Origin: Paenibacillus pedocola
GTDB taxonomy: Bacteria; Bacillota; Bacilli; Paenibacillales; Paenibacillaceae
Direction of reading: 5' to 3'
DNA length: 64,000 nt
Assembly: GCF_031599675.1 (NCBI RefSeq)
Contig: NZ_CP134223.1
Location: 2,232,001 to 2,296,000, forward strand
Shown here: in pieces, positions 54,380 to 62,591 of the stretch
How the letters are laid out: every line of letters begins with the position of its first letter
Position numbering within the stretch: position 1 is the first letter of the stretch
The notes under the pieces: model-generated
Told to the model about the DNA's origin: nothing
The model's database searches: none
What the model saw: only the letters and a program-made list of their open reading frames with translations
Program-made: the position numbers and the translations under genes

Positions 54380-55531
54380 TCATTCTCCTGTCTGTAACGG
54401 AGCTGTCCGAGTAGCAAGCATGCGGCTTGCCGCTGAATGGAGCAGCAGATGACGCGCATAGCGCAGCGGGTTCTCGGTTGCGAGTCTAGCAGCCCGGCGG
54501 TCACCCGTCAGCCGGAACACCGTGCGCCCTGGCTTGGAATTAGCTTCCAGCAGATAGATTCTGCCTCCGGCATCAATGCCGAAGTCTAGGCCCAGTTCCC
54601 CGAGTCTGCCGCAGGATTCCTCCAGCAGGGGAGGCAGGAGAGCAGCTGCAGCGGCAAGCTCTTCGAGGAGCTCTGCTCCGCTCTTTCCGTACTCTGCAAG
54701 CAGAAAGGGCAGTGGAGGAACCGCTGTTCCACCGCCGTGAAGGTTAGAAGTAAGTGTCCCTTGCCGGCCGAGCCGCACGGCCATGCCGGTTAATGTCCAG
54801 GCACCCCGTCCGTTCTTCTGCATCAGAACACGTACATCAAAGGGCTGGCCATCACTGCTGGTCAAGTCCAGGTAAGGCTGTATAATATAGCGGCGCTTGC
54901 CGATGAAGCCGTGAACCCAATCCAGTCCTTCACCTGGCGTTCTGAAATCATGCCGGAAGGATTCATTCGCTTCGCCGCGGCCGCGGATGCTGATTCCGCC
55001 GCCTGCTTTGCTGCTGAGGAGCAGAACATGCAGCGTGCGTTTGCCGTGCGACCCTGCCATAGGCTTTAGAAATACGCCATATTCTCTTTCGGCAAGCATA
55101 GTACTGAGAGCCCCTGAACCGCTATAAGGCCTGGTCTCAGGAAGCAGTGCTGCAGCTTTGCGGCTGCGGTGCAGGATACCGTAGACTCCCCACTTATCAG
55201 GCAGGGGGCGGGACCAGGGAAGTGAGCGGTGGAGTGCAGCCATGGCAGCGGAAGCCGCCTTTTTTTCCTGCAGGCTGGAATATAGACAACGGTTATACAG
55301 GATATCGGGTGCAGATGCCAGCGTCTGCTGCCACCGGCCCTCCTTCCAGACATAGCCGTTGATAGTTTGGCCGTCGGTAGAGACACCTTCCGGGTGGAAG
55401 ACAAGCACTTTCAGATCAAACAGCGGGGCTGCGGTGCATAACTGACTGCAGAACTCCGGTTCTGCGATGGGAGGATACCCCTGGCGGCGGCCTGTCATAA
55501 TGCCAAGGAACCCCGTAGCTGTGTCTGTCAT
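54380..55531 (-). CDS. YheC/YheD-type ATP-grasp protein, paralogue 2 (short form)
   Basis: 383-residue short paralogue. ATP loop FLKPMAGSHGKRT (near 156; the usual final Gly-Ile is Arg-Thr), central motif DVRVLMQKNG (near 236) and end YLLEANSKP (near 340). RBS AAGGAGGAC before the ATG, 10 bases after paralogue 1. Among the five it has the most altered glycine-rich loop. Confidence 0.9.
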   Translation of the reverse strand: MTDTATGFLGIMTGRRQGYPPIAEPEFCSQLCTAAPLFDLKVLVFHPEGVSTDGQTINGYVWKEGRWQQTLASAPDILYNRCLYSSLQEKKAASAAMAALHRSLPWSRPLPDKWGVYGILHRSRKAAALLPETRPYSGSGALSTMLAEREYGVFLKPMAGSHGKRTLHVLLLSSKAGGGISIRGRGEANESFRHDFRTPGEGLDWVHGFIGKRRYIIQPYLDLTSSDGQPFDVRVLMQKNGRGAWTLTGMAVRLGRQGTLTSNLHGGGTAVPPLPFLLAEYGKSGAELLEELAAAAALLPPLLEESCGRLGELGLDFGIDAGGRIYLLEANSKPGRTVFRLTGDRRAARLATENPLRYARHLLLHSAASRMLATRTAPLQTGE

Positions 55532-55541
55532 GATGTCCTCC

Positions 55542-56906
55542 TTATAACCCGGCCAGATATCGGCAATATAGAATCATTTGTTTCACGGACGGTCTGATCT
55601 TCTGGTCATTAAGCGGTGTATTATCGTTTTTGGACGGCTTGGAGTTAACCTCCAGCAGCCAAATGCGGCCTGACTGATCCAGTGCGAGATCAATCCCCAG
55701 CTCCCCGAAGTGAGCGGGAATGTAAGTTTCGACACCTCTGGCAATCGCCAGTGCCGCCCGCGGCAGCTGCACCTGTGAGCTTTCCTTCATTCCTGCCGGC
55801 AGATTGCTTTTGCCGACCGCCTCACGGACAGTACTGAGCGTGCCGCCCCGCGCCAGATTCGAAACAAAATGGTTGCTGCCGGCGGTTCGGGCGACAATGG
55901 AGGTGACTCCCCATTTGCCGGTTCCGTTCTTTTGCACCAGTGCCCGGAAATCTACCGGCCGCTTTCCAAGCTCCATCAGGTGAAGGCCCTGCTGAATCTG
56001 GTACCGGGTGGTTTTCATCTTAGGGGAAATCGACTGAAACAGCTTCGCCAGACTGGGATAGCTTTGTTTACGGGTGCCAAGAGGTGTGGTCGACAGCAGC
56101 CGGTAGCCTCCTTCTTCCTTGGAAATACGCAGAATGCCTTTTCCGAGACTGCCGCGTACAGGTTTCAGAAATACGCTGGAGTAGCTGTTGCACATTCTCT
56201 TTAAGACAGCGAAGCCGTTAAAGGCATGGGATTCCGGCAAATAGCGCTGCAGGGCGGCATCTTGTGCCAGTGCTTCGAATACCTCTGTCTTGTCTAGGAA
56301 CTTTTCATTGAAGAAATGCGTTCCGTAGCGGGATTTTACATCCGCCAAAAAATGCTGTACGCTAGGTTTGTTCTCTACCTTTCGCGTGGTAAGCCGATTG
56401 TTGATCACATCGGCGACAGGAAGACTCAGCTTCCGCCAGCCCTCATCGTATACCCAGCCCTGAATGGAAGAGCTGCGTGTCTCCAGCGCCTCCGGGGTAA
56501 AGAAATATACATAGGCACCCTGTGTATGGCAGGCATTGGTTAGCTCACGGCAGAACATCGTGATCTGTCCGAACACTCTGTCCGGCTGGTCTGGATGGTC
56601 CCGGCTTACCAGCACTCCAATCAGCGGACCGAGCCGCAGGGTGCGGCTGCCGGAACTGTAGGAGGCATTCAGCATAGGCCGCCCTCTCCAGCCAAGCCGC
56701 CGGGCTAACCCTTCGTTTACGCGCAGGCTGTCGGCTTTGGGGACCGGAATGACAGTGACCTCCTGCCTGAATGAGCCGAAGGTAAGCTGAATGGTTCCGT
56801 GTGCCGGTATTTTGAGCCTTTTCATGGATTTGTCGCCAAGCATTACAGCGTTTTCCTGCAGGATGCCCGAGTGGACCGTTTGGACCGGGATCTTGTACTT
56901 AGACAT
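55542..56906 (-). CDS. YheC/YheD-type ATP-grasp protein, paralogue 1 (long form)
   Basis: 454-residue paralogue, first gene of the operon, with the N-terminal beta-rich domain (MLGDKSMKRLKIPAHGTIQL) shared with paralogue 3. ATP loop FLKPVRGSLGKGI (near 230), central motif DFRALVQKNG (near 311) and end WLLEVNSKP (near 419). ATG 56906 follows GGAAGGAGA; the extra nine codons upstream have no RBS. It is divergent from yheA, repeating the yheA-yheCD association of B. subtilis. Confidence 0.9.
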   Translation of the reverse strand: MSKYKIPVQTVHSGILQENAVMLGDKSMKRLKIPAHGTIQLTFGSFRQEVTVIPVPKADSLRVNEGLARRLGWRGRPMLNASYSSGSRTLRLGPLIGVLVSRDHPDQPDRVFGQITMFCRELTNACHTQGAYVYFFTPEALETRSSSIQGWVYDEGWRKLSLPVADVINNRLTTRKVENKPSVQHFLADVKSRYGTHFFNEKFLDKTEVFEALAQDAALQRYLPESHAFNGFAVLKRMCNSYSSVFLKPVRGSLGKGILRISKEEGGYRLLSTTPLGTRKQSYPSLAKLFQSISPKMKTTRYQIQQGLHLMELGKRPVDFRALVQKNGTGKWGVTSIVARTAGSNHFVSNLARGGTLSTVREAVGKSNLPAGMKESSQVQLPRAALAIARGVETYIPAHFGELGIDLALDQSGRIWLLEVNSKPSKNDNTPLNDQKIRPSVKQMILYCRYLAGL

Positions 56907-57057
56907 CGTGGATCTCCTTCCGGTAGGCAGCATGATGCCGGCAATATGAATCTTAAGGGTTACACATCATTCATCATATGGAGACATCTGACCCTTGGTG
57001 ATTGACCTATTCTGTAAAAAGCCGTACCCGGCGGAATTCAAAGAAGCTCGAAGCTTA
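56907..57057. other. Intergenic region between the ATP-grasp operon and yheA
   Basis: No gene is supported. It should hold the promoter of the ATP-grasp operon; on the minus strand TCATATT matches a SigE -35 element, but no -10 element of the right type lies at the proper distance, so I make no call. Confidence 0.4.
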
Positions 57058-57206
57058 GCTCACAAAACTTAAGCAATTGCTTTCGAAGCCAGTTTTGCCC
57101 GAAGCCTGATCGAGGAAGTCTATGCTCACAAAACTTAAGCGAATGCTTCCGAAGCCAGTTTTGTACGAAGTAAATTCAAGGAAGCCCAGCTCACAAAACT
57201 TTTAGG
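57058..57206 (+). repeat. 65/66-bp tandem repeat leader running into the yheA RBS
   Basis: Units start at 57058, 57124 and 57189, each with GCTCACAAAACTT. The first two contain a palindrome, ACAAAACTTAAGC ... GAAGCCAGTTTTG, with a nested AAGC/GCTT stem. The third unit is cut short and passes into TTTTAGGAGGA, the yheA ribosome binding site. The layout mirrors the repeat leader of the ABC exporter at 5150-5240, though the sequences are different. Confidence 0.75.
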
Positions 57207-57216
57207 AGGAATCATC

Positions 57217-57558
57217 ATGAACGTAATCGACAAAGCACACGAACTGGCAAGGGCCATCAAAGATAGCACTGAGTTTTCGGATATCAGCAGTGCTATGAAG
57301 GTGATCGAAGCCGATCCCGAGAGCAAACGGATGCTGGATAATTTCCGCCAGAGCCAGATTGAGCTGCAGCAGCGGATGATGAGCGGGGAGATGCCGCCGC
57401 AAGAGGAAATGGAAAAAATGGAGAAGCTATTCGAGGTGCTGAACCTGAATCTCGGCATCCGCCGGCTGTTTGACGCAGAGCGCCGTCTTAGTGTCGTTAT
57501 TGAAGATGTGAACAAAATTATTACCGACAGCCTGTCACAGATGTACGGCGGCCAGTAA
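57217..57558 (+). CDS. yheA: YheA family protein (YlbF/YmcA superfamily)
   Basis: 113-residue all-helical protein of the YlbF/YmcA/YheA superfamily. The core ADPESKRMLDNFRQSQIELQ and the C-terminal ERRLSVVIEDVNKII match YheA by eye. YlbF and YmcA act with YaaT on RNase Y; the role of YheA is less clear. RBS TAGGAGGA is provided by the last repeat unit of the leader. Next to the YheC/D genes, as in B. subtilis, which supports the name. Confidence 0.85.
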   Translation: MNVIDKAHELARAIKDSTEFSDISSAMKVIEADPESKRMLDNFRQSQIELQQRMMSGEMPPQEEMEKMEKLFEVLNLNLGIRRLFDAERRLSVVIEDVNKIITDSLSQMYGGQ

Positions 57559-57586
57559 TCGATTCCGCCCACATAGGCGGCATAAG

Positions 57587-57636
57587 AAGGAGAGTGTTCC
57601 CCAGCTCATTAGGCTGAAGGAACACCCTCCTTTTTA
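57587..57636 (+). terminator. Terminator after yheA
   Basis: AAGGAGAGTGTTCC and GGAACACCCTCCTT form the stem (one mismatch) with an inner CAGC/GCTG pair, followed by five T residues. Confidence 0.88.
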
Positions 57637-57764
57637 TTTTCTACAGATATGGAGTTAGTAGTGATTAGGCTTCAAAATGCCGGATGCTAAGCGGAAGGGC
57701 AGGATAATACTGGTAAATGTCGAAATTATATATATATTAATAATGGTTAATATGGGGGTAGCCT

Positions 57765-58358
57765 ATGAAAGAAAGCGAACGTATTGTTTATCATATTACT
57801 ACCAGGAATAAAATGGATATTGGGCAAGTGATCAGCTTTGACAACAATCAAAAAAATACCTTATATCACTTCTTTTTTGAGATGGAACAGAGGAATTCCA
57901 AAGGTGAAGACTTTATTCAAATTTTGCACGGACAGTATACAAATAACGGTTTTATGATGGATAAAGAGAATGCAGAGGTAGCTATGAGATATATGGGGCA
58001 AACAATCAGAGCTATAAGAGAAGTAATCGTTGAAATGGTTAGATTACAAGAATGTCCTGAACATCCCTCACGGTTGTCGTGCTTATACGCTGCGAAGAGC
58101 TATGAAGACGCGTTGAAATGGAAAGAACTTTTTGATTCTAGTCATCGAAAAGTATTGCAGATCGTTAAACTTCGGGTTATGGGGAATATCTTTGAAGGTG
58201 ACGCAAATCTTTTGCCAAAAGAAGATGGCATTCCTTTTTCCCGAAAAATTGAGCAAGCCAAAGACTATTGGAAAGGCAATATACATAACGAGCTTCCTGA
58301 GTTGCTGATAAACGGAAACATCGAGGTAGTAGAAATCATTGATGAATTCTCCATGTAA
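57765..58358 (+). CDS. DUF2441 domain protein
   Basis: 197-residue soluble protein that resembles the DUF2441 family: an opening [15 protein letters not shown], a central [19 protein letters not shown] (near 111-129) and [17 protein letters not shown]. Some of these elements recall ADP-ribosyltransferase-like folds, but this is speculative. Base composition is clearly more A+T-rich than the neighbours and codon use differs (AGA, ATA, TTA), so recent acquisition is possible. It has its own terminator; the RBS is weak (GGGGGTAGCC). Confidence 0.75.
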   Translation: MKESERIVYHITTRNKMDIGQVISFDNNQKNTLYHFFFEMEQRNSKGEDFIQILHGQYTNNGFMMDKENAEVAMRYMGQTIRAIREVIVEMVRLQECPEHPSRLSCLYAAKSYEDALKWKELFDSSHRKVLQIVKLRVMGNIFEGDANLLPKEDGIPFSRKIEQAKDYWKGNIHNELPELLINGNIEVVEIIDEFSM

Positions 58359-58372
58359 CTTTAGCTCAATAG

Positions 58373-58419
58373 AACAGCGGAAGCCAGGACTTTATCGTCT
58401 AAGGCTTTCCGCTGTTTTT
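58373..58419 (+). terminator. Terminator after the DUF2441 gene
   Basis: AACAGCGGAA and TTCCGCTGTT form a perfect stem with an inner GCC/GGC pair, followed by five T residues. Confidence 0.88.
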
Positions 58420-58483
58420 GTACTTGGATCTGGTTAATGCCTTATTTTATTGTGGCACCGGAACACTGAACACACTAATAACA

Positions 58484-59059
58484 CTAGTCCTGCTTACCCT
58501 CTACGGCACATAGGAGAATGCCTGCAGCCAGGCCGAGACGGCGGTCAAGCTGACCGGTCCGGTCTTCGGAGAAATCCGCGGTGATTTTGGTGACGAAGGG
58601 ATTGAAGTTCTGCCTGTAGGCAGGGATGGCATTACCGTCAAACTCGATATTATATTTTTGCGGAATCAGGGTGATGAACCGGCGCAGCAGCGCCATAAGT
58701 GTACTGTCTTCCTTAATCAGAGCCATTTCCTGGTCATGACGGTCCAGAATTATCCACTCATCCTTCAGGATGGATTTAAGGCCCTTGCGGCGGAGCGCAC
58801 CCACATGCTCACCGGTCTCCGAGTCATGCACATCATAGGTTGCACTGAAATCGATCACACTGCGGGCCTTAATACGTAAAAGCTCCTTCTGCATGCTCTC
58901 ATCGGTATAGAGCGCGATATCCTCTTTTAGCTTAAACGCTTTCATTTGGGAGAAAAGGACAAGCTCCTCCGAACCGTTGTAAATGTGCAGCTTGGCACCC
59001 ATAATCGAAAAAACCTTTTTACGGATCGTGTATTCCTTGTAGCTAAATGCATGATTCAA
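58484..59059 (-). CDS. LURP-one-related (tubby C-terminal-like) protein
   Basis: About 191 residues with the beta-rich pattern of the LURP-one-related / scramblase-like family: YTIRKKVFSIMGAKLHIYN at the start, YDVHDSETGEHVGALRRK in the middle. The fold is a 12-stranded barrel around a central helix; bacterial members have no known function. A TTG start at 59059 fits the RBS AGGAGG best; another TTG at 59065 is too close to it. Confidence 0.8.
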   Translation of the reverse strand: MNHAFSYKEYTIRKKVFSIMGAKLHIYNGSEELVLFSQMKAFKLKEDIALYTDESMQKELLRIKARSVIDFSATYDVHDSETGEHVGALRRKGLKSILKDEWIILDRHDQEMALIKEDSTLMALLRRFITLIPQKYNIEFDGNAIPAYRQNFNPFVTKITADFSEDRTGQLDRRLGLAAGILLCAVEGKQD

Positions 59060-59240
59060 CGTCAATCGCCTCCTAAAAATTGTCTATATCATCTCATATG
59101 ACAGCAGCACGTGCTATAGCATTTGCCTCAGGCCATAATTTTTTTGTTGCGACTTGTCTCATAATCCGGGCACTCTGTTCATAGAGTAGAGATATAGATT
59201 TAAGTAGAACAACCTTTTGGGAGCGAAGGAGCTGTCTTGC

Positions 59241-59525
59241 ATGAGAAAAAGAAACAAGTTTAAGCATGGCATGTATATGCTGATTGCGCTGGCTATGCTG
59301 CTCTATGCACTGCCGAAGCTGTCTTTTCAGGACGGGCCCAGCTGGGTGCTGGGATTCGGCGTCGTCTGGTGTATCTTTGCCTTTCTGGTCATTGCCGCCC
59401 ATCTCCATTTCATTATCGGGGTGGATGAGGAGAAGCAGAAGCAGCTGGAGGCGGTTCGCAAGCATAAGCTGGAGCAGTGGCAGGGCAAGTGGAATGAAGA
59501 GTCCCGGGTGTCACAGCGGCTATAG
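59241..59525 (+). CDS. Small two-helix membrane protein
   Basis: 94-residue protein with two membrane helices (about 10-25 and 36-58) and a charged C-terminal tail (DEEKQKQLEAVRKHKLEQW). The ATG at 59241 follows AAGGAG at nine bases. A terminator lies directly downstream. No family recognised. Confidence 0.7.
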   Translation: MRKRNKFKHGMYMLIALAMLLYALPKLSFQDGPSWVLGFGVVWCIFAFLVIAAHLHFIIGVDEEKQKQLEAVRKHKLEQWQGKWNEESRVSQRL

Positions 59526-59537
59526 AAAATCATAAGA

Positions 59538-59577
59538 ATCCCTGACTGCCGGTAAGGGCGGTTCAGGGATTTTTTAA
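59538..59577 (+). terminator. Terminator after the small membrane protein gene
   Basis: AATCCCTGA and TCAGGGATT form a perfect 9-bp stem, with CCG/CGG-type pairing inside, followed by six T residues. Confidence 0.85.
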
Positions 59578-59727
59578 CATAAAATAAAGATTGTTAATGC
59601 TTGAAATAGTCTTCATAGAATCTCAGAATCAACTCTGAATCACCTGCAACGGGCTGTTGTACTCTGCTGTTCCCAGCGTGTATAATGAGTACAGAGTAGT
59701 ACAGATCGGGGTATGGGGGTGTAACAG

Positions 59728-61062
59728 TTGGAAGGACAAGGCGATAACATTACGAAGCATGAACAATTGCTGCAGCATATCGAAGGTCTCAAGGTTGGCA
59801 CCAAAATCTCTGTCCGCAAGCTGGCGAAGGAAATGATCGTCAGTGAAGGGACCGCTTACCGCGCGGTGAAGGAGGCCGAGAATCTCGGCATCGTCATTAC
59901 CAAGGAGCGGATCGGCACGGTCCGTGTGGAGAAGAAACCGCGGAATATCTCTGACCAGCTTACCTTCGGGGATGTGGTCGACATTGTCGAAGGGCATGTA
60001 CTCGGCGGAGCGGACGGACTTAACAAGCATCTTCATAAATATATTATCGGCGCGATGAAGGTCGACGCCATGATCCGTTATATTGATGCCGACAGCCTGC
60101 TGATCGTGGGTAACCGCGATGATGTGCACTCGCTTGCCCTGGAGCAGGGAGCGGGGGTGCTTGTGACGGGCGGATTCGGCACCAGCCGCGAGGTTAAAGC
60201 GCTGGCGGACGAGCTGGACCTTCCGGTAATCTCCTCCAGACATGACACGTTTACAGTGGCTTCGATGATCAACCGGGCGATCTTCGACAGGCTGATTAAG
60301 AAAAAGATTATGCTCGTAGAAGACATTCTCGATGGCAAACCCCGCCTCAACACGCTGAAAATTTCCAATACCGTCGGTGAACTCCTGCAGCTGTCACAGT
60401 CCAGCGGAGAGCAGCGTTTTCCGGTAACGGATGAATGGAACCGGGTCATCGGGATTGTAGGCCGGCGTGACGTAGAGGAGCTGAGTGAGGGGCAGAGCAT
60501 TGAAAAGGCAATGATCCGCAACCCGATTACGGCAGTCCTGCAGACCTCGCTGGCTTCTGCGGCGCAGATCATGATGTGGGAGGGGATCGACTTCCTGCCG
60601 ATCGTGGACCGCAACCGTAAACTGGTAGGTTCGCTGACCCGGCGGGAGGTGCTGCAGAGCCTGCGCGATGTCAGCAATCAGCCGCAAATGGGGGAAACCT
60701 TTGACCATCTGATCTGGAACGGTTTTGCCGAGGAGCGGGATGAGGAAGGGCAGCTGTTTTTTCACGGCTTCATCACTCCTCAGATGGCGACGGATCTGGG
60801 AACCATTTCCGAAGGCGTGCTGTCGACGCTGATGACCCTTTCCGCCTTCAAGGCGGCCAAAGACATCACCGGGAACGACTATGTGCTGGACAACATGTCC
60901 ACCTATTTCATCCGCCCGGTACAGATTGAGCATTCGATCATCGTCATGCCGAAGCTGCTGGAAATCAGCCGCCGTACCTGTAAGCTGGAAATCGAAATCA
61001 GCCACAATGATACGATGGTCGCCAAGGCAGTACTGATGCTGCAGTCGATTGATCACGGCTGA
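59728..61062 (+). CDS. ytoI: DRTGG/CBS/thioesterase-domain protein YtoI
   Basis: 444-residue multidomain protein. An N-terminal winged helix (about 1-65; SVRKLAKEMIVSEGTAYRAV) is followed by a DRTGG domain (about 75-190), two CBS motifs (about 195-310) and a C-terminal hotdog thioesterase-like domain (about 320-440). This is the YtoI architecture. CBS domains bind adenine nucleotides, so a nucleotide-sensing regulator is plausible. TTG start after GGGGGTG. Neighbourhood with ytpI, ytrI, ytrH and dnaE matches B. subtilis. Confidence 0.9.
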   Translation: MEGQGDNITKHEQLLQHIEGLKVGTKISVRKLAKEMIVSEGTAYRAVKEAENLGIVITKERIGTVRVEKKPRNISDQLTFGDVVDIVEGHVLGGADGLNKHLHKYIIGAMKVDAMIRYIDADSLLIVGNRDDVHSLALEQGAGVLVTGGFGTSREVKALADELDLPVISSRHDTFTVASMINRAIFDRLIKKKIMLVEDILDGKPRLNTLKISNTVGELLQLSQSSGEQRFPVTDEWNRVIGIVGRRDVEELSEGQSIEKAMIRNPITAVLQTSLASAAQIMMWEGIDFLPIVDRNRKLVGSLTRREVLQSLRDVSNQPQMGETFDHLIWNGFAEERDEEGQLFFHGFITPQMATDLGTISEGVLSTLMTLSAFKAAKDITGNDYVLDNMSTYFIRPVQIEHSIIVMPKLLEISRRTCKLEIEISHNDTMVAKAVLMLQSIDHG

Positions 61063-61080
61063 CGTTACATGACACGGCGA

Positions 61081-61120
61081 ATAGACTAGCCCGGCAGATG
61101 CCAGGGTTAGTCTATTTTTT
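61081..61120 (+). terminator. Terminator after ytoI
   Basis: ATAGACTAGCCCGGC and GCCAGGGTTAGTCTAT pair with one bulge and end in six T residues. Confidence 0.87.
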
Positions 61121-61185
61121 ACCATATTGCCTCTGGTAGGATCTTTTAGAGATAGAGAATGTTATCAAAGAATCGTTCTGAAGGA

Positions 61186-61494
61186 TCAGGCTCTTCTCCC
61201 GCGCTGGCTCCGGGTGTAATATCCGTAACTGCGCAGCCCCGAGAAAATATTGAAGGCACCGATGACCAGAAAGAGTGCTTCTACAATAATGCTGATCGTG
61301 GAGCCGCGGAACAGGAACATGGACATCAGCGATAACGTGACCAGCATGGCACCCAGCAGAATATTCATGATGGAACGCCGGCGGCCCCTTTCCAGCGGGT
61401 CAGCCGCTCTGCGGGAAGAGAGGCTGTATACGGCGGCGCCGGTCATAAACAGCACGAGAAGGATAAACAGCAGATACTTGATTAGCATAATCAT
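61186..61494 (-). CDS. ytpI: Membrane protein YtpI
   Basis: 102-residue protein with three membrane helices (about 5-24, 42-60, 66-86) and a basic tail, matching YtpI in size, topology and place. Start ATG 61494 follows AGGGAG; an ATG two codons later is possible. It is convergent with ytoI. Function unknown. Confidence 0.8.
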   Translation of the reverse strand: MIMLIKYLLFILLVLFMTGAAVYSLSSRRAADPLERGRRRSIMNILLGAMLVTLSLMSMFLFRGSTISIIVEALFLVIGAFNIFSGLRSYGYYTRSQRGRRA

Positions 61495-61614
61495 GGACAG
61501 GCAGCTCCCTTACCAAAGGATAAAAAACATTAGTGTTGCCCCATACTGGATATCGGTATACCTGTCCATTATTGTAGCATGATTGTTCCCTGTACGTCCG
61601 CAAGCTTTGGCTGC

Positions 61615-62118
61615 TCAAGTGCGCCTGTAAGGATGAATCTCAACCCAGATTTGCAGCACACCTTCCATCACCAGCATGGTGCGGATTTTAACGGCGTATT
61701 CCTTTTCGCGCACGATATATATTTTGCCGTCCAGCAGCAGCCGCGCCAGCTTGCCGTCTGTATCGATGTCGAACATGCTGCGGCCGCGCATCGGCTCAAG
61801 ATCAGAGCTCATCTGGCTGATAATTTCCTTCAGGGATACCGGGTCCAGGGAGGCTGCGCCTTCCTCGCTTTTGCTGTTCTCGGTGCGGAGTTTAATCTCG
61901 CGGATAACCGTCGAGGTGTTGTTGTATTTCTTAAGGGTTTTAATATCTTTACGGTATTGCTCAATTTGCAGCCGCAGTTCCTGATTGGTAAGCCAGAGAA
62001 CATTATACCCCGCATGGAAAATGGCATTGTATATGACGGCTCCCACCACCATGCCCAGCACAAACACGGCGGAAATTTGCGAAAAGCGGCGGTAGCGCTG
62101 AAACGGGGGGACTCTCAT
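61615..62118 (-). CDS. ytrI: Sporulation membrane protein YtrI
   Basis: 167-residue protein with one N-terminal membrane helix (about 14-34), a coiled-coil segment (about 44-75) and a C-terminal domain. In B. subtilis ytrH and ytrI are SigE-dependent and needed for efficient sporulation. The ATG 62118 follows GGGGTGAAG; longer frames run into ytrH and are shadows. It starts 7 bases after the ytrH stop. Confidence 0.85.
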   Translation of the reverse strand: MRVPPFQRYRRFSQISAVFVLGMVVGAVIYNAIFHAGYNVLWLTNQELRLQIEQYRKDIKTLKKYNNTSTVIREIKLRTENSKSEEGAASLDPVSLKEIISQMSSDLEPMRGRSMFDIDTDGKLARLLLDGKIYIVREKEYAVKIRTMLVMEGVLQIWVEIHPYRRT

Positions 62119-62125
62119 CTGCGCT

Positions 62126-62449
62126 TCACCCCTTGCCGCACACCCATTTGACCAGCTCGCTGCCCATATGAGCGCCCAGAAAGGCGAAGACCAGGTAGAG
62201 GATTTGTTTGATCGCAGGAGAAAGATTGCCCTCCACCATGTTGCTCTCAATGACCCGCATAGGGTCGATGGTGCCGCCGACAGCCGCAGCGAGCGCCCAG
62301 ATTTTAATCCGGTCGGCGATATCCAGCATCGTCTGTGTTGGCGGCTGAAGGGATACGACCGCCCCGATTCCGCCCAGCATGGCGCCGCCCAGCACAATAC
62401 CGCAGGCGATGAAGAAATCGAGGACGGCTTTGCTTAAGAAAACGTTCAT
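62126..62449 (-). CDS. ytrH: Sporulation membrane protein YtrH
   Basis: 107-residue protein with three membrane helices, recognisable by SKAVLDFFIACGIVLGGAML near the start and by its location between ytrI and dnaE. The ATG 62449 is used because it gives the conserved N-terminus (MNVFLSKA) and follows AGGGGCC; an extra seven codons upstream are possible. It is divergent from dnaE. Confidence 0.88.
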   Translation of the reverse strand: MNVFLSKAVLDFFIACGIVLGGAMLGGIGAVVSLQPPTQTMLDIADRIKIWALAAAVGGTIDPMRVIESNMVEGNLSPAIKQILYLVFAFLGAHMGSELVKWVCGKG

Positions 62450-62591
62450 AAAAGGCCCCTTTCCGGACAAGGTCCATTTGCCAGCTCGGCCTGTCCTTAT
62501 GCGCTTAATCCATTCTATGGGCGGTTCCCCTTGTAATATGATAAAATAGTTTCATCTTATGTTTTGATTTTGGAACCGAAGGGAAGTGGGG

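Noticed and set aside
61615..62397. Long open frame of 260 residues over ytrI and ytrH
   Set aside because: The first part is a shadow of ytrH in another frame; the real ytrI starts at 62118 with an RBS.
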